Notes: generated from the letters alone by a model not told the origin. A stretch of DNA of 64,000 nucleotides from Janthinobacterium rivuli (GCF_009208735.1 NZ_WFLJ01000005.1:186001-250000), one strand, 5' to 3'. Positions 1-9,947 are shown, numbered from the stretch's first letter. Program-made: numbers and translations.

Positions 1-683
1 ACGAATTCATGTCCATGGTGGCGCACGAACTGCGCACGCCGCTGAACACGCTGTTCCTGGAAACGCAGATGCGCACCGTCAATCTGGAACGGGGCAACCT
101 GGCCGCCTTCGAGCCGGAAAAGCTGGGCAAGATGGTGGCGCGCGACGGGCGGCAGATCCGCAGCATGGTGCGCCTGATCGACGACATGCTCGACGTCTCG
201 CGCATCACCAGCGGCAAGCTGTCGATCCGCCGCGAAGCCGTCGACCTGACCAGCCTGGTGCGCCGCGTGGCGGACGACCTGGGACCGTATGCGGCCACCA
301 CGGGCAGCGTGCTGGAAGTGATGGCCTTCGAGCCCATCCAGGGTTTCTGGGATGCCTTCCGCGTCGAGCAGATCGTGGTTAACCTGATCAGCAATGCCGT
401 GCGCTACGGCCAGGGCCAGCCCGTGGAAATCAGCCTGGCGCACACGCAGAACAGCGCCGTCATCGAAGTGCGCGACCATGGCATCGGCATCAATGCGCGC
501 GACCAGGAACGCATCTTCGACGCCTTCGAGCGCGTCATGCACCAGGACCGCACGGGCGGCCTTGGCCTGGGACTGTTCATCACCAAGCAGCTGGTGGACG
601 CGCACGGCGGCGCCATCACCCTGCAAAGCCAGCCCGGCAATGGCGCCCTGTTCAGCGTCACCCTGCCGCTGGCCGGCAGCTGA
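1..683 (+). CDS. Sensor histidine kinase, C-terminal part (5' truncated by window edge)
   Basis: The frame is open to the left edge, so the sensory N-terminus lies outside the window. What remains is a full kinase core. The H-box reads MVAHELRTPL, with the phospho-accepting His in the first visible residues. It is followed by a two-helix dimerisation region and an HATPase_c domain with N-box NLISNAVRYG, G1 box DHGIGI and G2 box GLGLGLF. ATP-dependent autophosphorylation is the known role of this family. No receiver domain follows. The hybrid kinase at 691 starts only 7 bp after the stop, so the two are probably co-transcribed and may act in one phosphorelay. The stimulus cannot be inferred from the visible part. 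Confidence 0.9.
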   Translation, partial: EFMSMVAHELRTPLNTLFLETQMRTVNLERGNLAAFEPEKLGKMVARDGRQIRSMVRLIDDMLDVSRITSGKLSIRREAVDLTSLVRRVADDLGPYAATTGSVLEVMAFEPIQGFWDAFRVEQIVVNLISNAVRYGQGQPVEISLAHTQNSAVIEVRDHGIGINARDQERIFDAFERVMHQDRTGGLGLGLFITKQLVDAHGGAITLQSQPGNGALFSVTLPLAGS

Positions 684-690
684 GGCCGGC

Positions 691-3567
691 ATGACCCGTA
701 CACCATCTCCCCGCACCCAGGCCGGCGCCAGCGGCGTGGCCTTTCTGCTGCAACTGGAACGCCGGCTGCGCCTGCTGCAAGACACGGGCGAGATTCTCGC
801 CTTGTCGGCGCAATTGCTGGGACAGCGCCTGGGCGCCCAGCAAGTGGCCTGTTTCGATATCGACCAGACCCTGCAATGCCCCACCCTGCAGCATGGGTGG
901 AGCGATGGCCTGGCGCCGGGCGCGGCCGGCGAGTATTTCCTCGGCGATTATGCGGCCCGCCTGGCCGATGCGCTGGCCGCCGGCCAGGCGCTCGCCGTCA
1001 GCGACGTGGCGAGCGACCCGCGCACGTCCATGCCGGCCGCGCTGGCCACGTTTGCGCGCCTGGGCATCCGCGCCTTCCTGAACATTCCCATCGCCAAGGA
1101 AGGCCGGCTGGCGGCCCTGTTCGTCGTGCACAGCAACGCGGCGCGCCTGTGGCATGCGGACGAAATCGAACTGGCCGTGCAAGTGTCGGAGCGGGTCTGG
1201 TCGACCATTTTGCGGGCCCAGGCGGAATCGCGCTTGCGCGCCCTCAGTGCCAGCATGGAAACGCAAGTGGCCGAGCGCACGCGCGAGTTCGGCCGCACGT
1301 GGAACGTCAGCCCCGATTTGCTGGGCGTGCTCAACCTCGACGGCTATTTCGAGCACTCCAATCCCGCCTGGCAAGCCACGCTGGGCTGGTCGGCGGAGGA
1401 AATCCGCACGACGAAATTTTTTGAACTGATCCACCCGGACGACTTGCCGCGCACGCATGCGGCCTGGGAAGCGGCCAACCAGGGCCAGCCGGCGCTGCGC
1501 TTCGAGAACCGCTATCGCCACAAGCTGGGCGGCTGGCACTGGCTGTCGTGGGTGGCCGTGCCCGAGGGCGAGAAGGTGTATTGCAGCGCGCGCGACATCA
1601 CGGTGGAAAAGAAGCTGGAAGCGGAGCTGGCCGCGCGCAACAGCGAGCGCGAGCGGCTGTGGCGCAGCGCGCAAGACCTGATGGTGGCCATCGATGCCGA
1701 AGGCTGCTTTGCCGCCGTCAACCCGGCCTCGGCAGCCATCCTGGGCTGGCTGCCCGAGGAAATGCTGGGCCGCAGCCTGTTCGACTTCGTGTTGCCCGAG
1801 GACGCCGCCGCCACGCGCCTGGCCCTGGCAAACGTGAGCCAGGAAGCCATGCCCAGCTTTGAAAACCGCTACCGGCACCGCGAAGGCGGCCACCGCTGGC
1901 TGTCGTGGGTGGCAGCGCCCGAAGGCGACCTGATTTTCGCCACCGGGCGCCACGTCACTGTGGAAAAAGAGGCGCAAAACACCTTGCGCACCATGCAGGA
2001 ATCGTTGCGCCACAGCGAAATGGCCCTGCTGCAATCGCAAAAACTCGAAGCGCTGGGCAAGCTGACGGGGGGCGTGGCCCATGATTTCAATAACGTGCTG
2101 CAAATAATCTCCGGCAACCTGCAATTGCTGCAACTGGGCCTGGACGGCGACCCGCAGGCCGCCAAGCGCATCGCCAGCGCCTCGGCCGCCGTGGAACGGG
2201 GCGCCAAGCTGTCGGCCCAGCTGCTGGCCTTTGCACGGCGCCAGCCATTGAAACCGCTGGTGACGGACCTGGCGCAACTGCTGCGTTCGACGGAAGAGCT
2301 GCTGCGGCGCGCCACCGGCGAAACCATCGAAACGCGCTGGCTGCTGGCCGACGATTGCTGGCGCGCCCTGGTCGACCCGCACCAGCTGGAAAACGTCATC
2401 CTCAACCTGGCCATCAACGCGCGCGATGCCATGGATGGCCAGGGCCAGCTGACCATCGAATTGAGCAACAGCGTGCTGGACAACGACTATGCGGCGCGCC
2501 ATGCGGACGTGGCGCCCGGCGATTACGTGCAGCTGGCCGTGTCGGACACGGGCGCGGGCATTCCCGCCGACTTGCTGGACAAGATCTTCGAACCGTTCTT
2601 CACGACAAAAGGCGAAGGCACGGGCCTGGGTTTGAGCATGGCGTACGGCTTCCTGCGCCAGAGCGGCGGCCACCTGACCGTGGACAGCGTGCCGGGCCAT
2701 GGCAGCACCTTCCGCATCTATCTGCCGCGCTCGCTTGAAGCGGAAACGGAACTGCCGCTGCAGCTGAGCGGCCCCGTGCTGGGCGGCAAGGAAACCATCC
2801 TCGTCGTGGAAGACGACGTGCAGGTGCAGACGACGGTGGTGGACATGTTGCGCGGCCTCGGTTACGCCGTGCTGCGCGCCAGCGAGGGCGAGAGCGCGCT
2901 GGCCATCATCGGCAGCGGCGTCCCCATCGACCTGCTGTTTACAGATGTGGTGATGCCGGGCAAGGTGGCCAGCACGGAACTGGCGCGCCAGGCCCGCGTG
3001 CTGCTGCCGCAGCTGGCCGTGTTGTTTACGTCGGGCTACACGCAGGACGCCATCATGCGGGGCGGCCGCCTGGAGCCGGGCGTGGAATTGTTGAGCAAAC
3101 CGTACCGGCGCGAAGACCTGGCGCGGCGCATCCGCCACCTGCTGGCCAATCGGCGCCACGTGACGGCCCTGCACCAGTACCGCGCGCAGCTGGCGCCGCA
3201 GCCGCCCGTGCTGCCGGGGGCGCGATCCATCCTGCTGGTGGAAGACAATGCGGACGCGCGCGCCATGACGAGCGAACTGCTGGTCATGCTGGGACACACG
3301 GTGCTGTCCGTGGGCACGGCCGAGGAAGCCTTGCCCCTGCTGGGTACGCCAGGACTGGAACTGCTGCTGACCGATATCAGCCTGCCGCGCATGTCGGGCG
3401 CCGAGCTGGCCGAACTGGCGGCGCGCGACCATCCGGGCCTGGAAGTGGTGTTTTCCACCGGCCACGCGCCCGCCAATTCCGGCGTGCTGGACCCGCAGGC
3501 GCGCTTCCTGGTGAAACCATTTACCGTCGAGCAACTGGAGCGAGCCTTGCTGCCCCCAGCCCAGTAA
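691..3567 (+). CDS. Hybrid sensor histidine kinase (GAF-PAS-PAS-HisKA-HATPase-REC-REC)
   Basis: A 958-residue protein with no transmembrane segment. I see a GAF domain (about 20-180), two PAS domains (about 205-315 and 320-430), a HisKA domain with GGVAHDFNN (His464), an HATPase_c domain (about 560-685; N-box around [12 protein letters not shown]2 box GTGLGLSM) and two receiver domains with phospho-acceptors Asp752 (FTDVVMPG) and Asp895 (LTDISLPRMSG). The HDFNN box is typical of CckA/NtrB-like kinases. There is no DNA-binding output, so phosphate must pass to another protein. I chose the ATG at 691, 7 bp after the previous stop, because the same frame extends upstream only as out-of-frame sequence of that kinase. 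It is a paralogue of the convergent gene at 3579-6779. Confidence 0.92.
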   Translation: MTRTPSPRTQAGASGVAFLLQLERRLRLLQDTGEILALSAQLLGQRLGAQQVACFDIDQTLQCPTLQHGWSDGLAPGAAGEYFLGDYAARLADALAAGQALAVSDVASDPRTSMPAALATFARLGIRAFLNIPIAKEGRLAALFVVHSNAARLWHADEIELAVQVSERVWSTILRAQAESRLRALSASMETQVAERTREFGRTWNVSPDLLGVLNLDGYFEHSNPAWQATLGWSAEEIRTTKFFELIHPDDLPRTHAAWEAANQGQPALRFENRYRHKLGGWHWLSWVAVPEGEKVYCSARDITVEKKLEAELAARNSERERLWRSAQDLMVAIDAEGCFAAVNPASAAILGWLPEEMLGRSLFDFVLPEDAAATRLALANVSQEAMPSFENRYRHREGGHRWLSWVAAPEGDLIFATGRHVTVEKEAQNTLRTMQESLRHSEMALLQSQKLEALGKLTGGVAHDFNNVLQIISGNLQLLQLGLDGDPQAAKRIASASAAVERGAKLSAQLLAFARRQPLKPLVTDLAQLLRSTEELLRRATGETIETRWLLADDCWRALVDPHQLENVILNLAINARDAMDGQGQLTIELSNSVLDNDYAARHADVAPGDYVQLAVSDTGAGIPADLLDKIFEPFFTTKGEGTGLGLSMAYGFLRQSGGHLTVDSVPGHGSTFRIYLPRSLEAETELPLQLSGPVLGGKETILVVEDDVQVQTTVVDMLRGLGYAVLRASEGESALAIIGSGVPIDLLFTDVVMPGKVASTELARQARVLLPQLAVLFTSGYTQDAIMRGGRLEPGVELLSKPYRREDLARRIRHLLANRRHVTALHQYRAQLAPQPPVLPGARSILLVEDNADARAMTSELLVMLGHTVLSVGTAEEALPLLGTPGLELLLTDISLPRMSGAELAELAARDHPGLEVVFSTGHAPANSGVLDPQARFLVKPFTVEQLERALLPPAQ

Positions 3568-3578
3568 GCCAGGGCAAG

Positions 3579-6500
3579 CTAATACACGTCGAGCCGGCGC
3601 GCCTTCAGTGCGCCGGCCAGCTCTTCCAGGCCAAACGGCTTGCGCAGGAAGCGCGCGCTGGCGTCCTGCATCAGGCTGGCGCCCCAGTCGTGCCCGGAAG
3701 CAAACACCACCTCCAGCTGCGGCCAGTGCGCGCGCGCATGGCGCGCCAGTTCCAGGCCGGACATGGTGGGCAGGCTGATGTCCGTCACCAGCACGTCCAG
3801 GCCTGGCAAGGCCAGCAGCGGCAAGGCGTCCTCGGCGCTGGCCACGCCGTGCACGGTGTGTCCCAGCATATTGAGCATTTCCGTCGTCATTTCGCGCGCA
3901 TCGTCATTGTCTTCCACCAGCAGGATGCGCCGCCCGGACGGGTCGGGCGCGCCCACCAGGCGGCGGTCGGCCAGCACATGGCGGATGCGCCGCGCCAGGT
4001 CTTCGCGCTGGTAGGGCTTGCTGAGCAGCTCCACGCCCGGGTCCAGCCGCCCGCCCTGCATGATGGCGTTGTGCGTGTAGCCCGAGGTAAACAACACGGC
4101 CAGTTCCGGCAGCAGCAGCCGGGCCTGCCGCGCCAGCTCCTTGCTGCTGACGGGCCCCGGCATGACGACGTCCGTAAACAGCAGGTCGATGGCCACGCCC
4201 GTGCCCAGCAGGGTCAGCGCCGCGGCGCCGTCGTCCGCATGCAGTACGTCGTAACCGAGGCCGCGCAGCATGTCGACCACCGTATGCTGCACGGGGGCAT
4301 CGTCTTCCACCACGAGGATGGTCTCGCTGCCGCCCAGCACGGGCCCCGTCAGGCCCGGTGGCGGCTCGGCCAGTTTTTCCAGCGAACGGGGCAGGTAAAT
4401 TTTAAAAGTCGTGCCGGCGCCCGGCGCGCTGTGCACCTTGATGTGGCCCGCGCTCTGGCGGATGAAGCCGTAGGCCATGGACAGGCCCAGGCCGGTGCCC
4501 TCGCCTTCGCGCTTGGTGGTGAAGAATGGCTCGAAGATCTGGTCGATCACGTCGCGCTCCATGCCATGGCCCGTGTCGGTGATGGTCAGCAGCACGTATT
4601 GCCCCTCCAACACGTCGGCATGCAGGCTGGCGTAGTCGGCATCGAGCGTAACGTTGCTCAAGGTAAAAGTGAGGCGCCCGCCCTTCTCCATCGCATCGCG
4701 CGCATTGATGGCCATGTTCAGCAGCACGTTTTCCATCTGGTTCGGGTCGACCAGGGTATGCCACAGGCCTTCGCTGATGAAGGTTTCCTCGGCAATCGCC
4801 TCGCCCAAGGCGCGGCGGATCAGCTCATGCATGCGGCGCAGCAGCCGCCCCAGGTCCGTCACCAGCGGTTTCAACGGTTGACGCCGCGCGAAGGCCAGCA
4901 GTTGCGACGACAGCTTGGCGCCCCGTTCGACGGCCGAGGCCGCCGACGCGAGGCGCTTGGCCGCCTGCGGATTGTCTGCCACGGTCAGCTTCAGCAACTG
5001 CAAATTGCCCGAGATAATTTGCAGGACGTTATTGAAATCGTGGGCCACGCCCCCCGTCAGCTTGCCGATCGATTCCAGCTTTTGCGCCTGCAACAAAGCC
5101 TGCTCGCTGCGCACCAGCGCCAGCCGTGCCTCTTTTTCGTCCGTGACGTCGCGGCCGATGGCGTGGATCAGCTTTTGCGCCGGCACGGCCGTCCAGGAAA
5201 TCCAGCGGTAGCCGCCGTCGCGGCGCCGGTAGCGGTTTTCCATGCGCAAGGTGGGCGCGCCGTGGGCCAGGCGCGACAAGTCCTTCAAGGCCGCCATGCG
5301 GTCGTCGGGATGCACGAGGCTGATGAAATCCATGCCCAGCGATTCAATTTCCGGCCGCTCGAGGATCTTGCTCCAGGCGGGATTGACGGCGATGATCATG
5401 CCGGCCAGATCCGCCACCAGCATGATGTCGGTCGACAGCCGCCACATGCGGTCGCGGTCGGCCGTGCGGTTGGCCATCTCCACTTCCAGCGAGGAATTCA
5501 GATAAGCCATCTTTTCCAGCACGTTCTTCTGTTCCTGCACGTCCGTATTCGTGCCCACCCAGCGCAGCACCGTGCCCGCCTCGTCGAACAGGGGCAAGGC
5601 GCGCGCCAGGAACCAGCGGTAGGCACCGTCGCTGGCGCGGCGCATGCGGAACTCGTGCTCATAGGCGCTGGCGGTGGCGACGGCCCGCTCCCAGCTTTTC
5701 TGCGTGGCCTGTACATCGTCCGGATGCACGCAGTGGCGAAAACCGCTGGCGACCAGCGACTTCAGCGATTGTCCCGTGTATTCGCAGACCTGCTCGTTGA
5801 CCCAGTAAGTGGCGCCGCTGCCATGCGCCAGCCAGGCCTGGTTCGGCATCGTGGAAGCGAGCGAACGGAACTGCGCTTCGCTGTCGAGCAAGGCGTTGCG
5901 CGCCTGCCAGTGTTCATCGATATCCTCGCACGAGCCATACCATTTCGCGGGCTGGCCGCGCTCGTCTTGCCGGCAGTATGCGCGCGAATGCACCCAGCGG
6001 TACTGGCCATCCTGCCGGCGTACGCGCATTTCCTGGTCAAAAGGCTGGCCACTGGCCACCGCTTCGCTCCAGGCCGCCAAGGAATGGGGGATATCTTCGG
6101 GGTGGATGGCGTCCAGCCAGCTGGAGCCCAGGCCGCTGCCGCCCGTCCATTCGCGCCAGCGCGGCGCCACGTAATCGAGCTTGCCTTCGGTATCGGCCGT
6201 CCACAGCACTTGCGTGTTCAGTTCTATGGCGTAATGAAAGTGTACGCGGCTGTCGTGCAGCGCCTGTTCCAGCTGGCCCCGCTCGATGACGTGCGCGGCC
6301 ACGCGCGCGGCCAGCGCCAGCAGTTCGGTCTCGGGTTGCGTGGGATGGCATGGCGCCTGGAAAAACAGGCCCAGCACGCCCAGGATATGTCCCTTGGCGC
6401 CGAAGACGGGGGCGACCCAGCACGCCCGGTAGCCGTGCAGCATGGCTTCCTTGCGTCCCGCGCTCCAATTCACGTCACGCGTGATGTCGCCGCAATACAC

Positions 6501-6779
6501 GGGCGCGCCGGAAAAGGCGGCCGTGCCGAACGGGGACGGCTGTTCGCCGCCGTGGCGCAGGGCCAGGCACAGGTCTTGCGGCAGGCTGGGTGCGGACAAG
6601 CCGCAAAAGCGGTCGGCTTCGTCGATGAGCACGAGGCAGGCATGCGCGCCGCCCTCGGCCAGGTCTTGCAGCGCCAGCAACAAGTGTTCCAGTGCATGGG
6701 CCAGGTCGGCGCCTGCCGCGATGCTGCCCAGCGCACTATGCTCGGCGTCCAGCAAGGAAAGAATGTTGTTTGCGTGCAC
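3579..6779 (-). CDS. Hybrid sensor histidine kinase (GAF-PAS-PAS-PAS-HisKA-HATPase-REC-REC)
   Basis: A 1066-residue cytoplasmic hybrid kinase. Domains in order: GAF (about 20-170), three PAS domains (about 175-295, 300-420, 435-550), HisKA with GGVAHDFNN (His580), HATPase_c with MAINARDAM and GTGLGLSM boxes, and two receivers with Asp870 (FTDVVMPG) and Asp1000 ([11 protein letters not shown]). From the last PAS to the C-terminus it is closely similar to the protein encoded at 691-3567, including shared strings such as [17 protein letters not shown] and [17 protein letters not shown]. The two genes converge with 11 bp between stops. This copy has one extra PAS domain. No DNA-binding output is present. 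The ligand is unknown. Confidence 0.92.
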   Translation of the reverse strand: MHANNILSLLDAEHSALGSIAAGADLAHALEHLLLALQDLAEGGAHACLVLIDEADRFCGLSAPSLPQDLCLALRHGGEQPSPFGTAAFSGAPVYCGDITRDVNWSAGRKEAMLHGYRACWVAPVFGAKGHILGVLGLFFQAPCHPTQPETELLALAARVAAHVIERGQLEQALHDSRVHFHYAIELNTQVLWTADTEGKLDYVAPRWREWTGGSGLGSSWLDAIHPEDIPHSLAAWSEAVASGQPFDQEMRVRRQDGQYRWVHSRAYCRQDERGQPAKWYGSCEDIDEHWQARNALLDSEAQFRSLASTMPNQAWLAHGSGATYWVNEQVCEYTGQSLKSLVASGFRHCVHPDDVQATQKSWERAVATASAYEHEFRMRRASDGAYRWFLARALPLFDEAGTVLRWVGTNTDVQEQKNVLEKMAYLNSSLEVEMANRTADRDRMWRLSTDIMLVADLAGMIIAVNPAWSKILERPEIESLGMDFISLVHPDDRMAALKDLSRLAHGAPTLRMENRYRRRDGGYRWISWTAVPAQKLIHAIGRDVTDEKEARLALVRSEQALLQAQKLESIGKLTGGVAHDFNNVLQIISGNLQLLKLTVADNPQAAKRLASAASAVERGAKLSSQLLAFARRQPLKPLVTDLGRLLRRMHELIRRALGEAIAEETFISEGLWHTLVDPNQMENVLLNMAINARDAMEKGGRLTFTLSNVTLDADYASLHADVLEGQYVLLTITDTGHGMERDVIDQIFEPFFTTKREGEGTGLGLSMAYGFIRQSAGHIKVHSAPGAGTTFKIYLPRSLEKLAEPPPGLTGPVLGGSETILVVEDDAPVQHTVVDMLRGLGYDVLHADDGAAALTLLGTGVAIDLLFTDVVMPGPVSSKELARQARLLLPELAVLFTSGYTHNAIMQGGRLDPGVELLSKPYQREDLARRIRHVLADRRLVGAPDPSGRRILLVEDNDDAREMTTEMLNMLGHTVHGVASAEDALPLLALPGLDVLVTDISLPTMSGLELARHARAHWPQLEVVFASGHDWGASLMQDASARFLRKPFGLEELAGALKARRLDVY

Positions 6780-6856
6780 CGTGTCGATATGGGGAAAACT
6801 GATGCCCGAAATATACCATGGGGCAACCCTCTTGCAGGAGGAAAACAGCTCAGTGT

Positions 6857-6886
6857 TTGATCTCTTCGCCCACGCGGCCCTATGCT
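6857..6886 (+). promoter_or_regulatory. Candidate sigma-70 promoter for the hydrolase gene
   Basis: TTGATC (6857-6862), an 18-bp spacer and TATGCT (6881-6886), about 33 bp before the ATG at 6920. The spacing and both hexamers fit a housekeeping promoter. It is a match by eye only. Confidence 0.4.
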
Positions 6887-6919
6887 AAAGTGTTGCTCTC
6901 TTCTCAAGCGAATTCCAGC

Positions 6920-7834
6920 ATGCCTACCTCCTTGCCCTCCTCCCTGATCGCCACCGCCCTGCTCGCCTCCGCCCACGGCGCCGTCGCCACCCCCATGAGC
7001 CTGGACGACTACCTGGCCCTGAACGGCCCCGCCCCCACGGCGCAGATCGCGTACGGCCCCGCGCCGTCGCAATATGCGCAGCTGTTCCGGCCCGACGGCA
7101 GCGGACCGTTCCCCGTCGTCGTGCTCGTGCATGGCGGCTGCTGGACGGTGGCCTTCGGCGGTATCCAGCAGATGCGCAACGTGGCCGGCGCCCTCGTCGC
7201 GCAAGGCATCGCCGTGTGGAATGTGGAGTACCGGCGCGTGGACGAGCCGGGCGGCGGCTATCCGGGCACCTATGAAGACATGCACGCGGCGCTCGACAGC
7301 CTGCAACAGCACGCGCCCCAGTACCAGATCGACACGAGCCGCATCCTCGCCATGGGCCACTCGGCCGGCGGCCAGCTGGTGCAGTGGATCGCAGGCAGGG
7401 AAAAGCTGCCCAAGACCAGCCCCCTGTATCGCGACCAGTTCTTGCCAGTGAAAAATATCGTCAGCCTGGGCGGCCTGGCCGACCTGCGCCATGAAAAGGA
7501 ATTGATCAAGACCAGCTGCGAGCGCGACATCGCCCAGCTGGCAGGCAGCGCCAGCACCGAGCGCCCTGACATCTACAGCGACACCAACGCGGCAGACCTG
7601 ATGCCCAACGGCAGCCGCACCGTGCTGGCCACGGGAGAACTGGACACCATCTCCCCTCCCCGCGTCGCGCACGACTATGCGGCCAGGGCAATCAAGGCCG
7701 GCGACCATGCGGAGGTGCTGATTTTGCCTGGCGCCAGTCATTATGACGAGATTGCGGCGACGTCGAATGCGTGGGGGATGATTTTGCCGGTGATTCGGGG
7801 GATGTTGGGGATGGCGAGCGACAAGAGCCAATAA
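6920..7834 (+). CDS. Exported alpha/beta-hydrolase (esterase/lipase-like)
   Basis: A 304-residue protein with a short hydrophobic N-terminus (SSLIATALLASAHGAVA) that looks like a signal peptide. An oxyanion-loop motif LVHGGCW precedes the nucleophile elbow GHSAGG (Ser148). Plausible acid and base residues lie in GELDTISP and GASHYDE. This layout matches the BD-FAE / kynurenine-formamidase-like esterases. I took the ATG at 6920 rather than an upstream in-frame ATG because it gives the signal peptide and follows the candidate promoter. The Coq7-like gene follows after 12 bp, so the two may share a transcript. The substrate is not inferable. Confidence 0.8.
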   Translation: MPTSLPSSLIATALLASAHGAVATPMSLDDYLALNGPAPTAQIAYGPAPSQYAQLFRPDGSGPFPVVVLVHGGCWTVAFGGIQQMRNVAGALVAQGIAVWNVEYRRVDEPGGGYPGTYEDMHAALDSLQQHAPQYQIDTSRILAMGHSAGGQLVQWIAGREKLPKTSPLYRDQFLPVKNIVSLGGLADLRHEKELIKTSCERDIAQLAGSASTERPDIYSDTNAADLMPNGSRTVLATGELDTISPPRVAHDYAARAIKAGDHAEVLILPGASHYDEIAATSNAWGMILPVIRGMLGMASDKSQ

Positions 7835-7846
7835 GGCAAGCGATCA

Positions 7847-8368
7847 ATGCATGCGAATACACAATTTTCAGACCGGGCAATGAAGGTGAACCATGCGGGA
7901 GAGCAAGGTGCCATCAGCATTTATACGGGCCAGATCTTCATGGCCCGTTTGACCGCAAGCCATCTCGTGCAGGAACTGCGCGCCTTCAGGGCGCATGAAC
8001 GGGAACACAGGACGATATTTCACGACGTGCTCAAGCGCCGTGGCTTGCCGCGCTGCCGCAGCTATTACCTGTGCGCGGCCGGAGGCTATGCGCTGGGCAT
8101 CGTCACGGGACTGTGCGGAGCGCGCGCGATCTCGCTGACGACCGTGGCCGTCGAACGGGCGGTCCTCCGGCATCTGCGGCACCAGCTCGCCATGTTGAGC
8201 AAAGACGATGACGCGGCACACGCCATTGCGGCGATACTCAGGGACGAGCAGGAACATCACGACCAGGCATCCATCCACACGCAAGGCAGCGGGATGTTCG
8301 CACGCATGCTGACCGCTGTAGTGTCCGGCGCCACGGAATCGGTGATCTGGTTGGGGATGCGCCTTTAA
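7847..8368 (+). CDS. Coq7-like diiron protein (demethoxyubiquinone hydroxylase family)
   Basis: A 173-residue protein with the carboxylate-bridged diiron motifs of the COQ7/CLK-1 family: KVNHAGEQGAISIYTGQ (Glu19), AHEREH, a central VERAVLRHLRHQ segment and a C-terminal DEQEHHDQA. The known family role is 5-hydroxylation of demethoxyubiquinone in ubiquinone synthesis. The protein is shorter than the usual betaproteobacterial Coq7 of roughly 200 residues, and there is no other quinone gene nearby. It may be a second, divergent copy. It starts 12 bp after the hydrolase stop. Iron ligands appear intact; the physiological substrate is uncertain. Confidence 0.75.
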   Translation: MHANTQFSDRAMKVNHAGEQGAISIYTGQIFMARLTASHLVQELRAFRAHEREHRTIFHDVLKRRGLPRCRSYYLCAAGGYALGIVTGLCGARAISLTTVAVERAVLRHLRHQLAMLSKDDDAAHAIAAILRDEQEHHDQASIHTQGSGMFARMLTAVVSGATESVIWLGMRL

Positions 8369-8560
8369 GCATCACGAAACACGACGATCTGCACCAGTAT
8401 CAATACTTATGATATCGAGGGCCACAAGATCGCGTTGTATTTACAGGTCTGCGCACCTGGTGGATTGGCGAGGGAACGCATGCTCAATGAAGGCCGCGAA
8501 CCTGCCGGCTGAGATTATCCGTTTCTCATTTCAACTGATACTATTGGCCCGGGCGGCAAG

Positions 8561-8580
8561 CGGCCAGAAGCGGACATTCG
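8561..8580. repeat. Half-copy of a short palindromic intergenic repeat
   Basis: CGGCCAGAAGCGGAC followed by ATTCG. The same core recurs at 9746-9765 and, as a complete hairpin, at 11903-11926. Here the complementary left arm is not preserved. Confidence 0.5.
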
Positions 8581-8677
8581 CATCTGCGTGACAATGCGTG
8601 ACTTTTCTCGCTGGGTAATTCGCTATGCTCATGGGCCGCTGGCGGCCATATGCAGACAAAAAAGCACGGGAAAGCCC

Positions 8678-8809
8678 ATGAAGATTAAACCCTTTCCTAT
8701 GAAATCCTTGTCGGCCGAGGTGGTAACGTACTACAGGGATCAAGGCCATATCACCAGCCCGTTTAGGATCATCGCCTGGCCCGGCCCCGGGCAGTACACG
8801 GTCACGTAG
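8678..8809 (+). CDS. Possible small protein, 43 residues, no recognised family
   Basis: An ATG preceded by GGGAAAG opens a 43-residue frame beginning MKIKPFPMKSLSAEVV and ending GQYTVT. It contains no transmembrane segment, signal peptide or motif that I know. The ribosome-binding site is its only support; it may equally be a gene remnant of the accessory island. Confidence 0.3.
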   Translation: MKIKPFPMKSLSAEVVTYYRDQGHITSPFRIIAWPGPGQYTVT

Positions 8810-8852
8810 CGTCAGGCTTGACTGCCTGTCGTCCATCGTTTAAGTTGATGCA

Positions 8853-9644
8853 ATGGAAAAACAGACTGAAACGACGCCACTCGATCTGCGTTCTGCCGAA
8901 TGGGCAAGCCTGACGGATGGTTACGGCGGCGCTGAAAAAATTCCTGCGCTGCTGCAAGACCTGCGGCGGGGAGACGCCGAGGCCCTGGACGATTTGTATG
9001 GCCATATTTGTCACCAGGGCTCGATTTATCCGGCTTCGGTCGCCGCATTCCCGCACCTGGTTTCCCTGGCGGCGACGATGACATCGCCGGACCTGCGCGC
9101 CGGCGTGCTATCGCTGGCGGCGTCGATTCATGAAAGCGCCGGCCTCGACGAGGAATTGAAGGCATCCCCTTATGTCGCGGCCTTTCATGCCGTAGTCCCG
9201 GCCGCGCTCGTCATGGCAACCGCCGACCTGCGGCAGGTCGAGGACACGGTGAGCGGCATCTACTTGCTTAAGGCCGCCGCATCATTCGCCGGATTTGCCG
9301 GCGTGGCGCGAGTGCTGGGCGGCTTTGCCAACGAGGAGTTCTGCCTGGCATGTCCTGCCTGCGGCGTAGAGCTCTATGTGTGGCCGGTAGCGCAAGGGCT
9401 GTCGGTCGCCGCCGAGGATCCCGTCTTTACGCCAACAGCGAAAACGCTGCTGGTGATTGCCGGCCCTGCCGACAATTCACCCCACCTTGCCGCCTTTGCC
9501 TGGTTGCAAGCGCAAGCGGACGCTTTGCCCTTGCTGGATGACATCGCGTTTCGCTTACCTTTCCTGTTTGGCAGCGCATGCTGCGCCGGATGCGGTCACG
9601 TTTTTTCACTGATGGATGCGCTGCTCAGCGATGCAGTGGATTAA
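8853..9644 (+). CDS. HEAT-like protein with two CxxC knuckles, function unknown
   Basis: A 263-residue cytoplasmic protein. The N-terminal two thirds is alpha-helical and HEAT-like, with a motif LYGHICHQGSIYPASVAAF that I recall from bacterial HEAT-repeat hypothetical proteins. The C-terminal part has two cysteine pairs, CLACPACG and CCAGCG, that could form a zinc knuckle. It lies 303 bp upstream of the PAAR-toxin-immunity module, on the same strand. Proteins of this kind occur in accessory and polymorphic-toxin neighbourhoods, so an immunity or hitchhiker role is possible but unproven. No catalytic motif is visible. Confidence 0.6.
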   Translation: MEKQTETTPLDLRSAEWASLTDGYGGAEKIPALLQDLRRGDAEALDDLYGHICHQGSIYPASVAAFPHLVSLAATMTSPDLRAGVLSLAASIHESAGLDEELKASPYVAAFHAVVPAALVMATADLRQVEDTVSGIYLLKAAASFAGFAGVARVLGGFANEEFCLACPACGVELYVWPVAQGLSVAAEDPVFTPTAKTLLVIAGPADNSPHLAAFAWLQAQADALPLLDDIAFRLPFLFGSACCAGCGHVFSLMDALLSDAVD

Positions 9645-9947
9645 TCCGGCAGCCTCACTGGAGCGCGCCTATTAAAGTCAGACACAAAACAATAATGTTT
9701 GATACAGGAGGCCGAGGTAGACATGCTCTTGGGGAGTTCCGCTATCGGCCAAAAGCAGACAGTGGCTGTTCTGCGAGGCATCTTGCATAAATTATTAAAC
9801 GATTAATTTTATTGATAAAGTTTTTAGATTCTTGTTTGCAGTTCACAGTAGAGTCAAGATGTCGGGATTTTTTATGTAACAAAGCCTCTCAGGGGGGAGT
9901 ACGGTTGTCGTGGCGATTCGTTATATTAAAATAGATGTGGAGCTAAA
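9645..9947. other. AT-rich intergenic region before the PAAR gene
   Basis: About 300 bp, with a strikingly AT-rich block around 9785-9840 and one repeat core at 9746-9765. It probably contains the promoter of the PAAR operon, but I could not assign hexamers with confidence. Confidence 0.5.
9746..9765. repeat. Half-copy of a short palindromic intergenic repeat
   Basis: CGGCCAAAAGCAGAC followed by AGTGG. It shares the G-rich/AAGC(A/G)GAC core with 8561-8580 and the hairpin at 11903-11926. Confidence 0.5.

Larger units (their letters stand above)
8369..8852. other. 484-bp intergenic stretch at the left edge of the accessory island
   Basis: Less GC-rich than its left-hand neighbours. It holds one repeat core (8561-8580) and one short open frame with a ribosome-binding site (8678-8809). 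Nothing else is recognisable. Confidence 0.6.

Noticed and set aside
394..690. N-terminal extension of the hybrid kinase frame upstream of 691
   Set aside because: It overlaps the coding sequence of the first kinase in another frame and has no domain; the ATG at 691 fits the operon spacing.
658..6860. Very long antisense frames across the kinase genes
   Set aside because: They are high-GC shadows rich in Arg, Ala, His and Gln without domains, lying over well-supported genes.
9578..9790. Frame overlapping the end of the HEAT-like gene and the repeat at 9746
   Set aside because: It is a by-product of the repeat sequence and overlaps a better gene.
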